This document shows positions 48,372 through 61,269 of a stretch of 64,000 nucleotides of DNA, piece by piece. Numbering within the stretch: the stretch's first letter is position 1; each line of letters opens with the position of its first letter. Position numbers and translations under genes: made by a program. This stretch comes from Chanos chanos (taxonomy: Eukaryota; Chordata; Actinopteri; Gonorynchiformes; Chanidae), in the NCBI RefSeq assembly GCF_902362185.1, contig NC_044509.1, positions 9,513,366 to 9,577,365 of the forward strand, given 5' to 3'. Below the pieces are notes generated by a model that ran no database searches, was not told the DNA's origin, and saw only the letters and a program-made list of their open reading frames with translations.

Positions 48372-51300
48372 CAATGCAAAGTCATGGTTGGAGGAGAAGT
48401 TCAGGTGGACCTGTGCCACTGATATGCAAGAACAAACCCAGAACTTGTGTCCCTAATCTCTGAACCCTGATAAAGAAAAATTTCAAATTAGAAATAGTTG
48501 AATTATTTACCATGATGATGTATATATACTGTGTATTGTCACTTGAGTCACCTGTGAATTAGATGGGTCTGGTTTACTGGGGCTAAGTAGATAACAGAAC
48601 CAGAAATAAAGCATGGGTTTTCTTGACTACTTTTTACATCTACAGGTACTATAGGTACCTTATTTGTGCAGCACATTTATAGTTAATACATAGCCTCATT
48701 AATGTTCATCGTGTTTTTTTAATATCTTTCAGAAATGTAAAAACTACATGTCTAAACAACCTGCTGGCAAATACATGAAGAAGGAGCATAATGTACCTTA
48801 GACCTCTCTGAATCTAATTAAACATATGAAATTCTTCAGCATTTTTACAGCGACGTTTGTCCTAGAGGACGAAAACATGAGCATCCAAATATGTTTTTTT
48901 TTTTTTTTGCGTTATAAATTATGACAAGCACCACAGTAAGGTTCACATTCAGAAGTTTTATATGAGTCAAACTTCAAAAACAACATTGTTCCACATCGGT
49001 TTATGAATATGTGACATGCCTCTGTAATGCTTCATTAAAATGCCACAAGGACGTGAGTAAATTACCTCCCTTTTTCCCCACTGGCTTTCCATTGCCACAG
49101 GTGCACTGCAAAAAAATATTTCCCAACAGTGCTGAAGTCGGAGCTGTGCCTTTGGGCACTAAACATAACCTGCGCACACATTCAAGAGCTTAACTGTAAA
49201 AAGAGGAGCTAAACACACCACAGAGGAAAAGTAAAGTCTGTAAAAAGCGCAGTGACTCGATCTGCTGTCGTCATCTCTCAAATGACCGGTTTAGGTGTAG
49301 AGCGACATTTGGGCGATGTCTCATCTTGTTCAAGTGAAACATCTTGTTAAAGTCACACAAAGAGACCGTAGCGAGTCTTTAAACTTGGTTTTATACAGCT
49401 GAACTGAACAGGAAGAAGAAAAAAAAAAGACAGAACAAAGGAGATGGAGAGAATGTTGAATGTTCAAGTACATGGTGTGTGGGAGCAGAGAGAACTGTGG
49501 TGCTTGACCCAAGTTCACACTCATAAGCATAATTCTTACTTGATTCTCTGTTTCCAGCTCCACATTCCTCATTGATCAATGGGTCCTTTCGACCGCTCTC
49601 TCCTGTTTCGCTGCTGCCAATTTCACTAAAATCCCAAACACAGACTTTTAATTTATCAAACCAGAGGCACTGGTATCCTGTAGGTCTATTAGATTACTAT
49701 GCCATCCATCTGTCTCTCTATTTGCATAATACTTTATCCGCCAGAGAATTTTCTTTTTTGGACGGTCTGAACTAAACTCTCCTGGTATTCATCGCTATGT
49801 GGTTTCTCTTTTTTTTTTTTTCTTTTCCTTTCTTTTTTTTTTTTTAAACTTGCTGATGTGTATGCATTGCTGTGCCTTTGCATATTTTTGTATTGTTTTC
49901 AATCACACTAATTTTGCTAATAACAGCAAAAAAAAAAAAAAAAAAAAAGAAAGAAATCCCAATTCTGCCACCTTGCATTTCGCTGTGAGAATTTGCAGAG
50001 GCAACAAAAGCAGTAGTGGGCCTGATTTCAAATGTTCACACTTAATTATATTTTGTGGTTCAGCTTTCGCATACAAATGAACACAGTTAAATTGTAGATG
50101 CGCTGTTTCAATTGAATATTCATAAACAATGGAAATATACACACTCAATGTGTTTTTGGAAAACATTGTGTTGCTTTCACGTATCACAACAAACATGCCA
50201 ATTGAAAAGAGATTCATTGGTAATGCAGTGCTATATCTGTGGTTGGTCTCTCTTGTGGACAGCTTAACAGCTCCAGGTAAATATGCTGTTAAACCGAAAG
50301 CAGTCATTTGCTCATGCTGCCTTGCTTATATCAGCCCGAAAAAGGGCTATTGGGTACTATTCTTTTTTAGTTTTGTTTGTATTTTGTTTGAATAAAAAGT
50401 TAAACGTCTCTGCCTAATATTGTAATGGGATAGACTGTACATAAATAGTACCAGAATAATAGTAGAAGTGTTTTGTTACATAGTGACCATACATGCATTT
50501 ACAAGGACAATATTCAAAATAAGAATAGCTGAATAACATCTTTTCAATCTTGGCATTTTGTGTCTGTGTAGATTCACGTGCCTCGCTCAATGTTCCTCAA
50601 GCAATCAGTTTCAAGTAATCATTTTTATTGACAATAAATACACAATGGAAGTTTTTGCAAAGGTTTTGTTAGTTTTACACGACCTTTTAAACATAGTTTA
50701 CGTGGGGAGAAACAAATACAAGAACAAGGACAGTTTCAAGGACAGAGACGGGGTAGGCTGCATGATGAAGTGTGCATTATTATCTTAGGAGCATGAGAAC
50801 ACAATATTTCCCCCTTTATAATTACATTAATGTATTACTCTTCATGAATGGGACTGGAAAGAAATATCTTTCAGGTGTGCCTCCCGAATATTATTCACAT
50901 TTCACATTTTCTATTTTAACCCCAATTGAACTCTCAGTATCCATCTAAAGGACAGAGTGTGCATACTGTCAATGACAGATGAAACCTGATTTAAATAACT
51001 TTTATTAGTTTTTCACACACAGATATTTGAGTGGAAACTGTGAGACACTCACATGACTGTAGGGGGAGAAGGAGGGCACATTGTAAAAATGAAGAGGAAT
51101 GACGTGATGATTCATAATTTAACAAAACACTACACTTTTTTCTTAAAAAACAAAAGATAGTAGCTACATTTTAAATTAATATTATTTTATTTATAGCTTA
51201 ATACATTGGCTAGCAGATGTAAATCAAACTTTATCAAAGACAAAAACGTGAGGCAAAGACTGGTGAAAGGGAGAAGATTGCAAGGTTGTAGCAAAGTCTC

Positions 51301-51373
51301 TACCTAATGTCGAAATGAAAATAATTTTGAAGATTTTTTGGGTGGGTGGGTGGGGGGGGGGGGTCATTCTTTG
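47191..51373. other. KCNJ1-somatolactin intergenic region
   Basis: No supported gene. Contains a (GA)n/(GACA)n microsatellite at about 48329-48371, poly-T at 49808-49846, poly-A at 49927-49947, and a G-run at 51343-51363. On the minus strand an AATAAA-type signal at about 51001-51006 could end the somatolactin transcript. Confidence 0.5.
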
Positions 51374-53155
51374 TTAGAAGAGTGAGCAGCTCAGCTTATC
51401 TGTCTGACGACATTTTAGAAGTTTCAGGAAGGTCTCCATCTTGTGTACGTCTTTCTTGAAACAAGAGAGCAGCACATAGTCTCTCAGCACAGATTCGACC
51501 ATATCAGGAGGCACAAGGACACCGGTCAGGCTCTCATTGTCTTCTATCTGCATACTACCTTCATTCAGCATCTGAATAATAAGTGAGGAAAAAACAGTTT
51601 TGGTGAAAAATAGTGCCTTAGATTAGTTGTTTTCAATCTCTTCCTTAAAGTGCCCCGTCATACAGAGTGCGAATTATACAATAACAACTGGGGGGGGGGG
51701 GGGGGGGGTGTCAGGTTTTTCTCCAGGGCTATACAGCATAGGACATATAAATGTTTCAACACCCCCCCCCCCTCGAACTCTTTTGGGGGGGGGGGGCCCA
51801 AGTCTTAATTAGGGGGTGTCAGACTCCCCCCAATCCCCCCCATAATTCGAGCCCTGCCATCATACATATTGTTGGTCTCGGCCAGTATTGGTGCAGGCCA
51901 ATCAGCAAATCATCAGACCTTTTGCTGATTGGTTCAGTTGCACCAGTGCAGGATGTGCAGGTTGGGTGCTCTCAAGGAATGGATTTAGAAACATTGTCTT
52001 TGTTTGTCAGCACAGTGGATCTAATATAGGGTTAAATACAGGATAACAACTAGAGATGACAACAATGTGAGCTTTTCATTAATGAAAACCTTCAGAAAAA
52101 AAAAAAATCCAACATACTTTTCGAATGAGGACTAACACTCCTTGTTCTAGATTCATGAGTTTGGTTGACATCCATTTAGTCTTGTTGAGAAGGGCATTTG
52201 GTGCGTTGTCGTAACGATCTAGAGAAGACTGCAGGTCGATCAGAGGATCAATCCAGAATTGAACCAAGATCAATACTGAGTGAAGGAGCCATTTGTCCTG
52301 CAAATATCACAACAAAAAAACATATGTTTTAGTTAAATGTACTTTGAGCATTTTGAACAGGCCTTTTAGCATCATTCAGAGGATCAGAACTTCACAACAA
52401 GATACACGAACACCATTTATCTCTTGAACTTACAGAGATTTGCTGGATTTCACTTTTAGACGTTGGAATGGGTATGATTTTGGAGGTGCACATGTGTCCT
52501 CCTCTGGTTTGTGGTGCGAGCATCGTGAGTGGAATGAACATCTCCTCCTACAAACATCAAAAGATTCCAGCATTAAAAACCTCAGCATTAACAGTGATTA
52601 ACAAACCTGGGCACTTTATGAGGACATGATTTGTATTCTAACCCACATCTATTGATTTCTTGCTATATCCACTCAACAGCTTGAGATTAATGACCTTCCT
52701 GGAGTCAGTAAGATTCCAAGTCTTCTACAGAACAAAAGTTAATAATACACTCTTATTCTTGAGACAAGAAAGAAAAAGACCTGCATGAAATGTGTGCAGT
52801 TCAATATCTCGCAGCAAGCAGGACAAAAACAAAAATTAACGAACAAACAATGTTGAATCCTTAAATTTTCTGTGTAATGCCTTTGGAGTCAACTGAGTTC
52901 ATAGAGTCAAATGACTTTGGAAATCTGTGTTTCTATAATGATCTTACATCACACCCATTATGTCTCTGTACTCACAAAAAGCATCCTGGACTCCTCGGAG
53001 ACCCGGTAAATGAGTTCAGCATGCTGGATGGCTCTGTCCAGAAGCTTTTCCACAGAGATAGTGCAGCGCATGCTTCCAGGTTCCTTATCTGCACATTCCA
53101 AAGCGGAGCCCATAATTCCATGGAGGGACCATACTAAGAGTCCAACAACCCATCC
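51374..53155 (-). CDS. smtl: Somatolactin, pituitary hormone of the GH/prolactin family (exons 2-5)
   Basis: Somatolactin is secreted by the pars intermedia of fish and acts on pigment cells, ion and fat balance. Exons, minus order: 52976-53155, 52434-52547, 52118-52297, 51374-51571, each phase 0, giving 223 residues without exon 1. The first readable exon has the hydrophobic signal core ([13 protein letters not shown]), then mature start [13 protein letters not shown] and [19 protein letters not shown]. Next come [34 protein letters not shown], the glycosylation site NKT, and [13 protein letters not shown]. The C-terminal helix is [32 protein letters not shown]. Six of the usual seven cysteines are seen. 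The unpaired one after SEES is Arg here. I cannot decide between the alpha and beta paralogues. The start exon is treated separately. Confidence 0.93.
51663..51856. mobile_element. hAT-like MITE with G/C homopolymer core, in the last somatolactin intron
   Basis: Inverted ends CAGAGTGCGAATTAT and ATAATTCGAGCCCTG (12 of 15 matching). Flanks CCGTCATA and CCATCATA form an 8-bp target duplication with one mismatch. Between them lie long G and C runs (51691-51709, 51761-51771, 51784-51796). Non-coding. Confidence 0.75.
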
Positions 53156-53233
53156 CTGTGGAGCTTAAAACAACCAGAACACAAATTAGAACTGTTAGGC
53201 CTTCCAATTTCTCTTTTTATTTTTTTAGCGTAC

Positions 53234-53520
53234 CTTCAAATTTTCTTTCTTACTGATGATGGAGCAAATCAAAGATTTGCTCAAATTCACTTCAAGCAGA
53301 CATGGGGACATACTATGTACACTGTGTCTAAAATTTATGTCTGGATTTGTTATTCATTTTAGATCTTTTAAAATGAGATATTCCTATATCATAGACCTTT
53401 TTTTTTTGGGAAAAGTTGCAATACCTTTAGTCTTGTTCATTACGCTGAATTGGAAGAGAAGGCTTTTCTGGTCCACCTGCTGTTGTCTGTCGATTGGTCC
53501 CAACAACCTATATATACTCC
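53234..53520 (-). promoter_or_regulatory. smtl: Somatolactin promoter and candidate first exons
   Basis: On the minus strand a TATA box (TATATATA, about 53508-53515) is followed, after a normal spacing, by ATG AACAAGACTAAAG and a donor GTATTG (ATG at 53440). This resembles prolactin-family first exons, which are very short and end in phase 1. The next exon, however, starts in phase 0, so the join is off by one base. A second candidate, ATG at 53311 to donor GTACGC before 53234 (26 codons), joins in frame but gives an unusually long leader. I cannot choose. Confidence 0.45.
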
Positions 53521-55019
53521 TGAAAACCCATGAATGAATCAAGAGGTTTTTGAAGTTTCAGCGGAAGTAAGGGTAAGTTGATATTTCCAGTCAACAATTT
53601 CGTCAAACATTTTTATGCATCGTTTTCTTTTCTTTTCTTTTTCTTTTTTCTTTTGAAGCAACCATGGTTAACAGTGCCAGCTGATATTTTAATTACTTTT
53701 GATATCTCAATTTAACTCAGTTTAATAAAGGATTTCATTCTACAAAAACAGATGTGGTTGGAGGCATATACACCAATTGGAGCAGTTCATTTTTCTCTCT
53801 TTCCTTTTTATGATTGAATCTGTGTTGCTTAAGGAATTGCTCAGAAAACAAATGTCAAAATAATATAACTTGAAGAATAAAAATTTCCTTCTGTTGATCA
53901 TGGTCAAAACTGTTGAATGTGACGGCAGTTTTCTATGACAAGAATTTCCTTTTTGTATTTTCATATGGCATGTCATAGTCAACAGAGTCTGTGAGAAAAC
54001 ATAGGCCACGAGTTCTTTTTAAAAAGAATTAAAATGTTAGCTTTTCATCATTTTTTCTTACAATTTTCTCCTCATCTTCTCTTCTTCATAGTCTTTTTTT
54101 TTCTTGAATGAAACAATATAATATGTTTTTTATGATACTGCTGAACTAATGCGCTAAACTATCATAGTGTATTTTCTTGTTTTCATTTGAAATGTTTTTT
54201 TTTGTTTTTTTCTCGATTGTTCCCTCGTCATTGTTTCCTGTTTGACTCACGTGTGGCAGGTTGAAACACCAGGTGCTGTTTCATGGTGTTTAAGTTCCTC
54301 CGGAGATTCTGTGTCTTTGTTCTTTCCACTGACCTTTGGGTTACCTTTACTCTGTGACGTCATGAAGCAGAAGAAATAGATGAATACTCAGAGGCTCTTC
54401 CTTTCCCCTGAAGATGTGCATGGACGGGAAAACTTTGTCGGGGACAGTCGAAAGCAGTTCTCAAAAGAATCTGCGTTTAAGGTTTCATACCCTAGCAGTA
54501 ATTTCTCGGAAACCATTTCATTTCAGAGGAGTTACTGAGTTTGTGCATTCTGCCCTAACTGTAATTACAAAAATGAACTATTTCCCACAAACAAAATGAA
54601 TGGATCAAAGATACAAATAAAAACATTCATGAATATTATGACTGGAAAACGTTTGCATTCTGAAAACAAATTGCTGAGCCTCTGTTAGTGTGATATATTT
54701 GAAAACTGCAACAGGAACAGAGCTAGATTTTTATAACTGTATTTTTAAGAACCAGAAGAGTAATAATTTCACAATAAGCAGTCACTAGTTTCCTCTGCAA
54801 TCATAGCAGAGAGGTAAAGAGGGGGAAAGAAAGAATTAGACTTTTGGGTTCTCTTCTGTAGACTTATTCATCTGAAACCACAAAGGGACACTGGGATCTT
54901 AATTCTATGCATTCTCTCTCTTTATTCTCACCTTAGTGTTAGTTAGGGGAGCTATCAACCAATGGATCAGCAGACAAATTTAATGTTAACTAACTCTGGG
55001 TCTCAGCTAGAATCAGAGA

Positions 55020-55058
55020 GTAAGTGAGAGAGAGAGGGAGAGAGAGAGAGAGAGAGAA
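55020..55058. repeat. (GA)n microsatellite
   Basis: A GA/AG tract with a single GGG interruption. Confidence 0.9.
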
Positions 55059-55318
55059 GTGATCAGTGGCGTCTTTACTATTATCCGACCTTGCTCCTGC
55101 AGAGATAACAAGAATATGGATGAGATTGTTCACCTCAGAAAATCTTTCTCCCTTTTAGTGCTACACTTTTTCCTCTTCAGAAGAATCCTGCAGGACAGCT
55201 AATCAGGAGAATGAAACCACTTCCAAAGCCCAACAGTCAGACAAAGACCTCAAACACAAATACCCAAATTACTGGGGAAATATTACAGATGTTCTAGGAA
55301 GACACATTACAGATATGA

Positions 55319-55320
<2 letters not shown>

Positions 55321-55352
<32 letters not shown>
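55321..55352. repeat. (GT)n microsatellite
   Basis: About fifteen GT units after GTATGT. Confidence 0.9.
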
Positions 55353-55355
<3 letters not shown>

Positions 55356-55799
55356 TCTGTGTTTTTTCCTCCTTCAATCAAGGCATACATGAAACTGTCA
55401 AAATAACCTAACATTTGAATACGTTAAGGATACAAAAAAGATGGAAAGTCTGTGCTATCACACAGGTGCAGCTGTACAGTTAACTAAGCCATTAACATAT
55501 CATGCTGCTAGAGCCGTGTATAAAAATACTGTCCAGGCTAAGACAGCTGAACCCACTGCTGTTTCATGAATTTAGGGCACATGCCAGTCAGCTGAACTGA
55601 GCCATTCCGAGAAGAGTTGGCGACTTGGATTACTTCCCTGAAAACTGATAGAAACCATAACCAAAACCGTTTAATGTTGGGAAAGGTGCCAGCCATTGGA
55701 AGGGTAGTTACTTTTATAAAACTCCTGAACTTTCGCTGAACCTTTATCACGCTGACAAGCAAAATGGATGTTATTTTGAAAAAAGGAGCATTTCTCAAA

Positions 55800-55800
<1 letters not shown>

Positions 55801-55842
<42 letters not shown>

Positions 55843-55843
55843 C
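55801..55843. repeat. (GA)n microsatellite
   Basis: About seventeen GA units with one AAA interruption. Confidence 0.9.
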
Positions 55844-56059
55844 GTAATCACTGTAGACACTCAAAAGTGGTACATCAGAAAGGTTGATAAAAAGCAACTT
55901 CCCCAGCTGAATATTGAACTATAAATTCCATTGTTCCAGCTAAATGTTACGTTTGATGTCATGCCTTTTGCAACATCACTAAAAATGCACATTTATGAGT
56001 AAAATCATCACTGCAAAGAGCGCAGAGTCCCAGTCTTCTGAGCAGTTACGAATCATCAC

Positions 56060-56440
56060 GTCATCAAATGACTCATCGTTTACCCTCTTCCCAACCAGCA
56101 GGCCAGTGCATCTGTGGTAGACTATTGGCCCAAGTGCTTGTTTCCTGCAGTGAAGAGTTCTGGAGGCTGTCTGTGGGGTGCATAATCCTGGCATGCTTTA
56201 TGTTCTTTATTCCCATAGAAAGTAAGGTAAACACCAATGAATACCAAGTCATTCTGTATAATCACCACCTGATGGTGATACATTTCAATACTGAGGGGAG
56301 TTGTGCAATTCAGAAAGACATTATCAATGAATGGTTTACTGAGCATGAAAGTGGTTTAATTCATGTACCATGCCTGTCTGAGTCACTGTATCTCAATACA
56401 ACCAAACACTTATGGAGGATTCTAGAGGAACACTAAAGGT
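56060..56440 (+). mobile_element. Decayed Tc1-type transposase fragment
   Basis: A 122-codon plus-strand frame (56068-56436) resembles the C-terminal catalytic half of a Tc1-like transposase. Readable pieces are SVGCIILACFMFFIPIE, INEWFTEHES and the end KHLWRILEE, which matches the 'SPDLNPIEHLWRxLE' block with changes. The conserved Pro-Asp-Leu-Asn-Pro core is lost. No terminal repeats found. It is a non-functional remnant. Confidence 0.6.
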
Positions 56441-59400
56441 AAAACACTAACTGATGGAATTATTTAAGAGAGATTGATGCCACATCCGTCCAGCAGATTT
56501 TCTTACTCTTATAGCAGCTATGCCAAGGTAAACAGAGCCAGTTTGGCAGCTCATAGTGTCTTTGTGTAAGATGATATCTCCCTTGTTTTGGTACTTACCT
56601 GAACACGGTTGGATGCCTTTTAGAGGAATGACAACTTGGATAGCCTTTAAATATCCAGTTTTTCCTGGAAGTAACAACAGATGCACAGCTCATGCATATC
56701 AGAACTTACAGCACTGTCATGTAATGTTTATTTATTTATTCTTTTACAATTTAACTAATATAAGAAAAACATCTTTAAAAAGAAAAAAACTTTTTTCTCT
56801 GAATTTTTCATAGTGTATCCTTCAAATGAAGTTAGAAACAAATCAAGACAAACAAATAAAAACCTTTATAACCAGCTTGGTCAGAAAACTTCTCCAGCAG
56901 AAGTTGGCAATTGTGACTTCCCTGATAAGTCAGTGTACCATGGCATGGTATAATTTAGAACCATATTTGTACTTCAGACACTAATACACAGTTCTGCCAT
57001 TGTGTGCGTATGTTTAAATAGAGAATTAAGAGAAGACATGCTACTGCTGGTTCCTCAAGATCCTCTTAAGTGTATGGGGAAATCCCAGAGCTCCAACATG
57101 TTTGTCTTTGCGTAGTGAATGTGTATGAATATACTCTCACAGTGGGCGTAACATTTAGAAATGTTCATGAACACATTCAAATTTTCCTCAGATTTGACAG
57201 GTATGTTATGTCGGGTCAAAGTCCTCATACAATGCTCCTTCCATAGCCAAGAGACCCGGAACTGAAATAACACAGACAAACATAAACCAGTACTTTTTAT
57301 TTACGGTGAAAACATTGCAGATGAATAATGGATCAAATCTAGCACTGTCCTGTGAAAACAATGGCAGTAGACTTAAAATGTAATGTTGCATTAAGCTTGA
57401 CAATGCCATTCTCCTCCGTTTAATGTAAAAAAGTTTACTGTGCTATTTTAAACAGCAAAAAATGATTGACAGGGCAGTAATAAATCAAGGGTTGGTTAGC
57501 TGGCCTATGTAATCCTGTAGAATAATAAAGAGCATCAGCACTGCTGAGCCTGAGGGCCTGTGGGTATTCTGGACTAACAGTGGCATGCAGTTTCCATGCC
57601 AATGTGTCTGCTCCACAGCATTGGAAATAATGCCACTGATGGAGCTGGAGCAAGTAAAAGAAAGAATGAGAGAGGGAGAGAGAGAGAGAGAGAGAGAAAT
57701 GCCCTGCAGGAATGCCTAGGGAAGGGGAACACAAATAAGTTCCTCACCTTTGCTTGGCCTCGTCTCATTACCAAGCCACGTCATGCAGAGAGGAAATTCA
57801 ATTAGCATGGCAGTCGCGCAGAAAGCCTCCCGTGTCTGTGACCGTCTGGACTCGGCTATACAACAAGGCAGCCAAAACAAACGCTCAACATTCAGAAAGG
57901 GGGTGAACCCAAAGGGGGCAGAGGTCACTCCGACTCGAGAAGCTGGAAGAGCTGTATTCCCTCTCCTGTGACACCCCACCTGCAATATGAGCAATGGCGC
58001 TCTGTTGTGAGGCTAATTCTTCCTTAAGGGTTCAAACCGCTGTGACCAAACACTGTGTAAAATACTTCACTTTAAAACAGGTAACTTTTTATGTGTGTCC
58101 TCGGGTTAGTTTCACTGTGATCGATGGATGTCCGGTCAAATACATTATTGTATGTTCAGTCGTGTAATTCTTACAAGACTTTTATTTATTTATTTATTAT
58201 TTTTGAAATATTTTTTTATTATGAGATTATTTAGTAAACGAATGATGAAGATTAGATTATTATTTTAGTGGAGTTCACACGTCTGTATGTACAAAAACAT
58301 CTACAAAAACTGTCAGTGATGGTAGTGGTTGTGTACCTTAAAAACGTGCATGGTTAGTCATTAATGAGATATACTACTTTATCTGATTAATACTGTGAGG
58401 CTGTGGTGATCAAATACTTTTGAATTAGATATCCGAGTGCATAAGGAGATGAGAGCAGCTATTCTGAGCTCTCTTAGGTATTAACTCGTATCTGTTGACA
58501 GACTGTACTCTATAAAGCACAGTGGAGCTGTCCATGGTTCTGAATTGTATTACAGTTTCTACTCCAATAAGTCAAGGCATTCTTTAGTCTCAGAGGATAT
58601 ATGCATGTTCGTTGTCACAGTGATACAAGCCCATCTTTCCATCTTGGGAAAATGTAGGGAATGTAATGTGACTGAATGCTCAAATCACTGGGATGGGAAT
58701 ATCTGATGGCATCCAGCAGTCGTGTCAGACCCTTGAGAGATATGTTATCTCAGCTATGACCTTGAAGTCTCTCTGTAATACAGTCACAGTGTGAAACGGT
58801 TGTATATAACAGCTGAAAGATTTAGAATACAATAAAACTGCCAAAGCTAAAAATCAGCTTCAATTGAGCAGAAATTAATCTGCAGTAGTAGAAATAGTGC
58901 CGTAGATTTGCAATAAAGTCGGTCGGACAATGGAAATAAATCCATCCATGAGATTGTCTCAAACAATGTGAAGCAGAAATCTTAAGCCATCAAGCCCTGA
59001 GATATACCTCCTGTGTACTGCTTAACAGTTTATAGTTTCATTTAATCCCGCACACTAGGTGGCAGTCTAGCACTGGCGTGTTTTACAAAGAAGAAGAAGA
59101 AGAAGACACGACATAGCTGCTCGTTTTATTTGGTTGTTTAGTTGTCCTATTCATAATGACAAAGATACAGTGACCAATAACAATAAAAAACAAGACAAGA
59201 CAAAACAACACAAAGCAAACAAAGCCAAACAAACAAACAAAAAACACAGCCTGATGAGCGACAATGAATGTGGCCTCATCTGAGTTTAAATGCACTTTCA
59301 TATCTTTCGCTGAGCTTATATCATTGTCATCCTATTTAACCTACCCTGGAGTGTCTGTTATCTTTCTTTCCCTGGTTCTCTGTTGAATTCTGTGAGTCAA

Positions 59401-61007
59401 ATTATTTTTGGTATGTGTGGCATTGGCTTCCTAGTAAAATGAAAGGTTAATACAACTTATACAGCTAACTGGTACAGAAATACCAAACAGGCAAGTAAGA
59501 CTAGATCATTTTGAAACCCCTCACCTCACCCCACCCACAAAGCAAATAAATGTATGAAAGCACTCCTCATTCTCCCCTTTCCATCTTGCCATCCAGTTTT
59601 CTGTTCATGTCTGTACTTTGTAGTTGAAAGAGGTCCTTTAAAAAAAAAAAAAAAATGCCATGAGATGACAATCTCCTTGAGTGCATCCAAGAACGAGGAG
59701 AACTTTTCTCTTCGTTTTATCAGAACCAGGTGGATGCTGCTCAAACAGTACCAGTCACCATTTCCTTTATGCAAGCTAATTTCCCAAGTGATCCTATCCA
59801 TTCTCTATTCACACATCCCTCCAAATCATCTGCAGGTGCGTCTCTCCCCGAGACTGACTACGATTGCAAGTAGCTCTCCAGTATTTAGGGGCGATAGCAT
59901 TTTCCATGTTGTGCTTCATTGCAGTCGTTTGTAAATTTCAAGAGCTTTTCATCAACTGCGTTTCAGTCCCACCGTTATGACTGAAGAAGAAAAATCTGAG
60001 AGAGATCTTTTAGCGAAGTTGGCCTTTATTTGGAGATGAAGCCAAGTGCTAATTCTAAAGCTATGAGGTGAGAATGACGAGAACTAAGACCACCGACCTT
60101 GAATGAACACTATTACTGAGGAACACTGTTTGTGTATTTCTATATTTTATGTGTGGTCATTTAGAGCAGAGGCTGAAGCCATCACAGAAAAGGTTTTAAT
60201 GCATGGAGAGGCATCATAGTCCATGTGCTGTTTTCTAATTGTTTGACCCTGTCAAACTTCCATTGCATCTTAAGAAATTCTTCACAAGATGACTGCACTG
60301 AACATTATAAAACTACTGCTGAAGTTCCCAAGCAAAACATATGAACCCTTAAAGAACTAAACGGATATACAACAAGTTATTTCATCTGCTTTACATTTCA
60401 CATAAAAATCCATATTTTCCTGATCACATTCACGGTTTAGCAAACAGGAAACAACAACAACAACAACAACAACAAAAACACTTAGCACAGAGGAGAGTAG
60501 AGCTCAGGGACTGATATTACATTTTCCAACCTGTAATTTCACTCAAATTACGGCTACAAACAACTGTATATTGTTGCCAAGAATGGCAAAAACCAGCAGG
60601 GGTACTATTGTGTTTGCATTATCCGTGATTTTGAACTGCTACTGAGATAACTCCCTGAAGAGGAAAAAGCCTTTAAAAATATCTGTGATTTCTGAGTGCC
60701 GTGGCTTTCAGCAGTATCCAAATTCCACTAAAATCGCACAAGATCTAAAACTGTGCTTCCCGCTAGTTCACTGCAAATTGGTTAATACTGACTACTGACT
60801 TTATTCATTCAGAAGAGATATAATAATTAAGTCATTAGTAGCCAAAACACAGGGATAAAAAAATCACCCCTAGTGAATAACCTTCACAAAGAGAAAAATG
60901 TCTGTAAACAGTTGTAAATCCTCTTCATGCCAGAACGCAGTAAAACAGAGAGAGAAATAAAAAAAAAGAAACAAAAAACTGTGAAATAAACAGTTCAGCA
61001 TTCATCA
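56441..61007. other. Intergenic, no gene recognised
   Basis: Holds a (GA)n tract at 57663-57697, an (AAC)n tract near 60452-60474, a CTCF-like site near 59054-59068 with a (GAA)n tail, and short open frames of random character. A minus-strand acceptor-like site near 57262 precedes a short frame, but nothing identifies a gene. Confidence 0.5.
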
Positions 61008-61222
61008 CACACACACGCACACGCACACACACACCCACACACACACACACACGTACACGCACACACGCACACACACGCACACACACGCACACACACACAC
61101 ACACACGCACACACACACCCACACACACACACACACGTACACACACACACGCACACACACACGCACACACACACACACACGCACACACGCGCACACATGC
61201 ACACGCACGCCGCACACACTCA

Positions 61223-61266
<44 letters not shown>
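61006..61266. repeat. Long compound (CA)n microsatellite
   Basis: About 260 bases of nearly pure alternating purine-pyrimidine sequence, mostly CA with CGCA and GTAC interruptions and a clean (CA)n run at the right end. The three long cysteine/valine-rich frames on the minus strand are artefacts of this repeat. Confidence 0.95.

Positions 61267-61269
<3 letters not shown>

Larger units (their letters stand above)
53521..56060. other. Region upstream of somatolactin
   Basis: No supported gene. It holds a perfect cAMP response element, TGACGTCA at 54355-54362, about 0.85 kb upstream of the TATA box, and several microsatellites listed separately. Somatolactin is pituitary-specific in known fish, so CRE use is plausible but unproven. 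Confidence 0.4.

Noticed and set aside
57206-57409. Minus-strand acceptor followed by a short acidic frame (GALYEDFDPT)
   Set aside because: Tempting as a last exon, but there is no donor partner, no recognised family and no further exons nearby.
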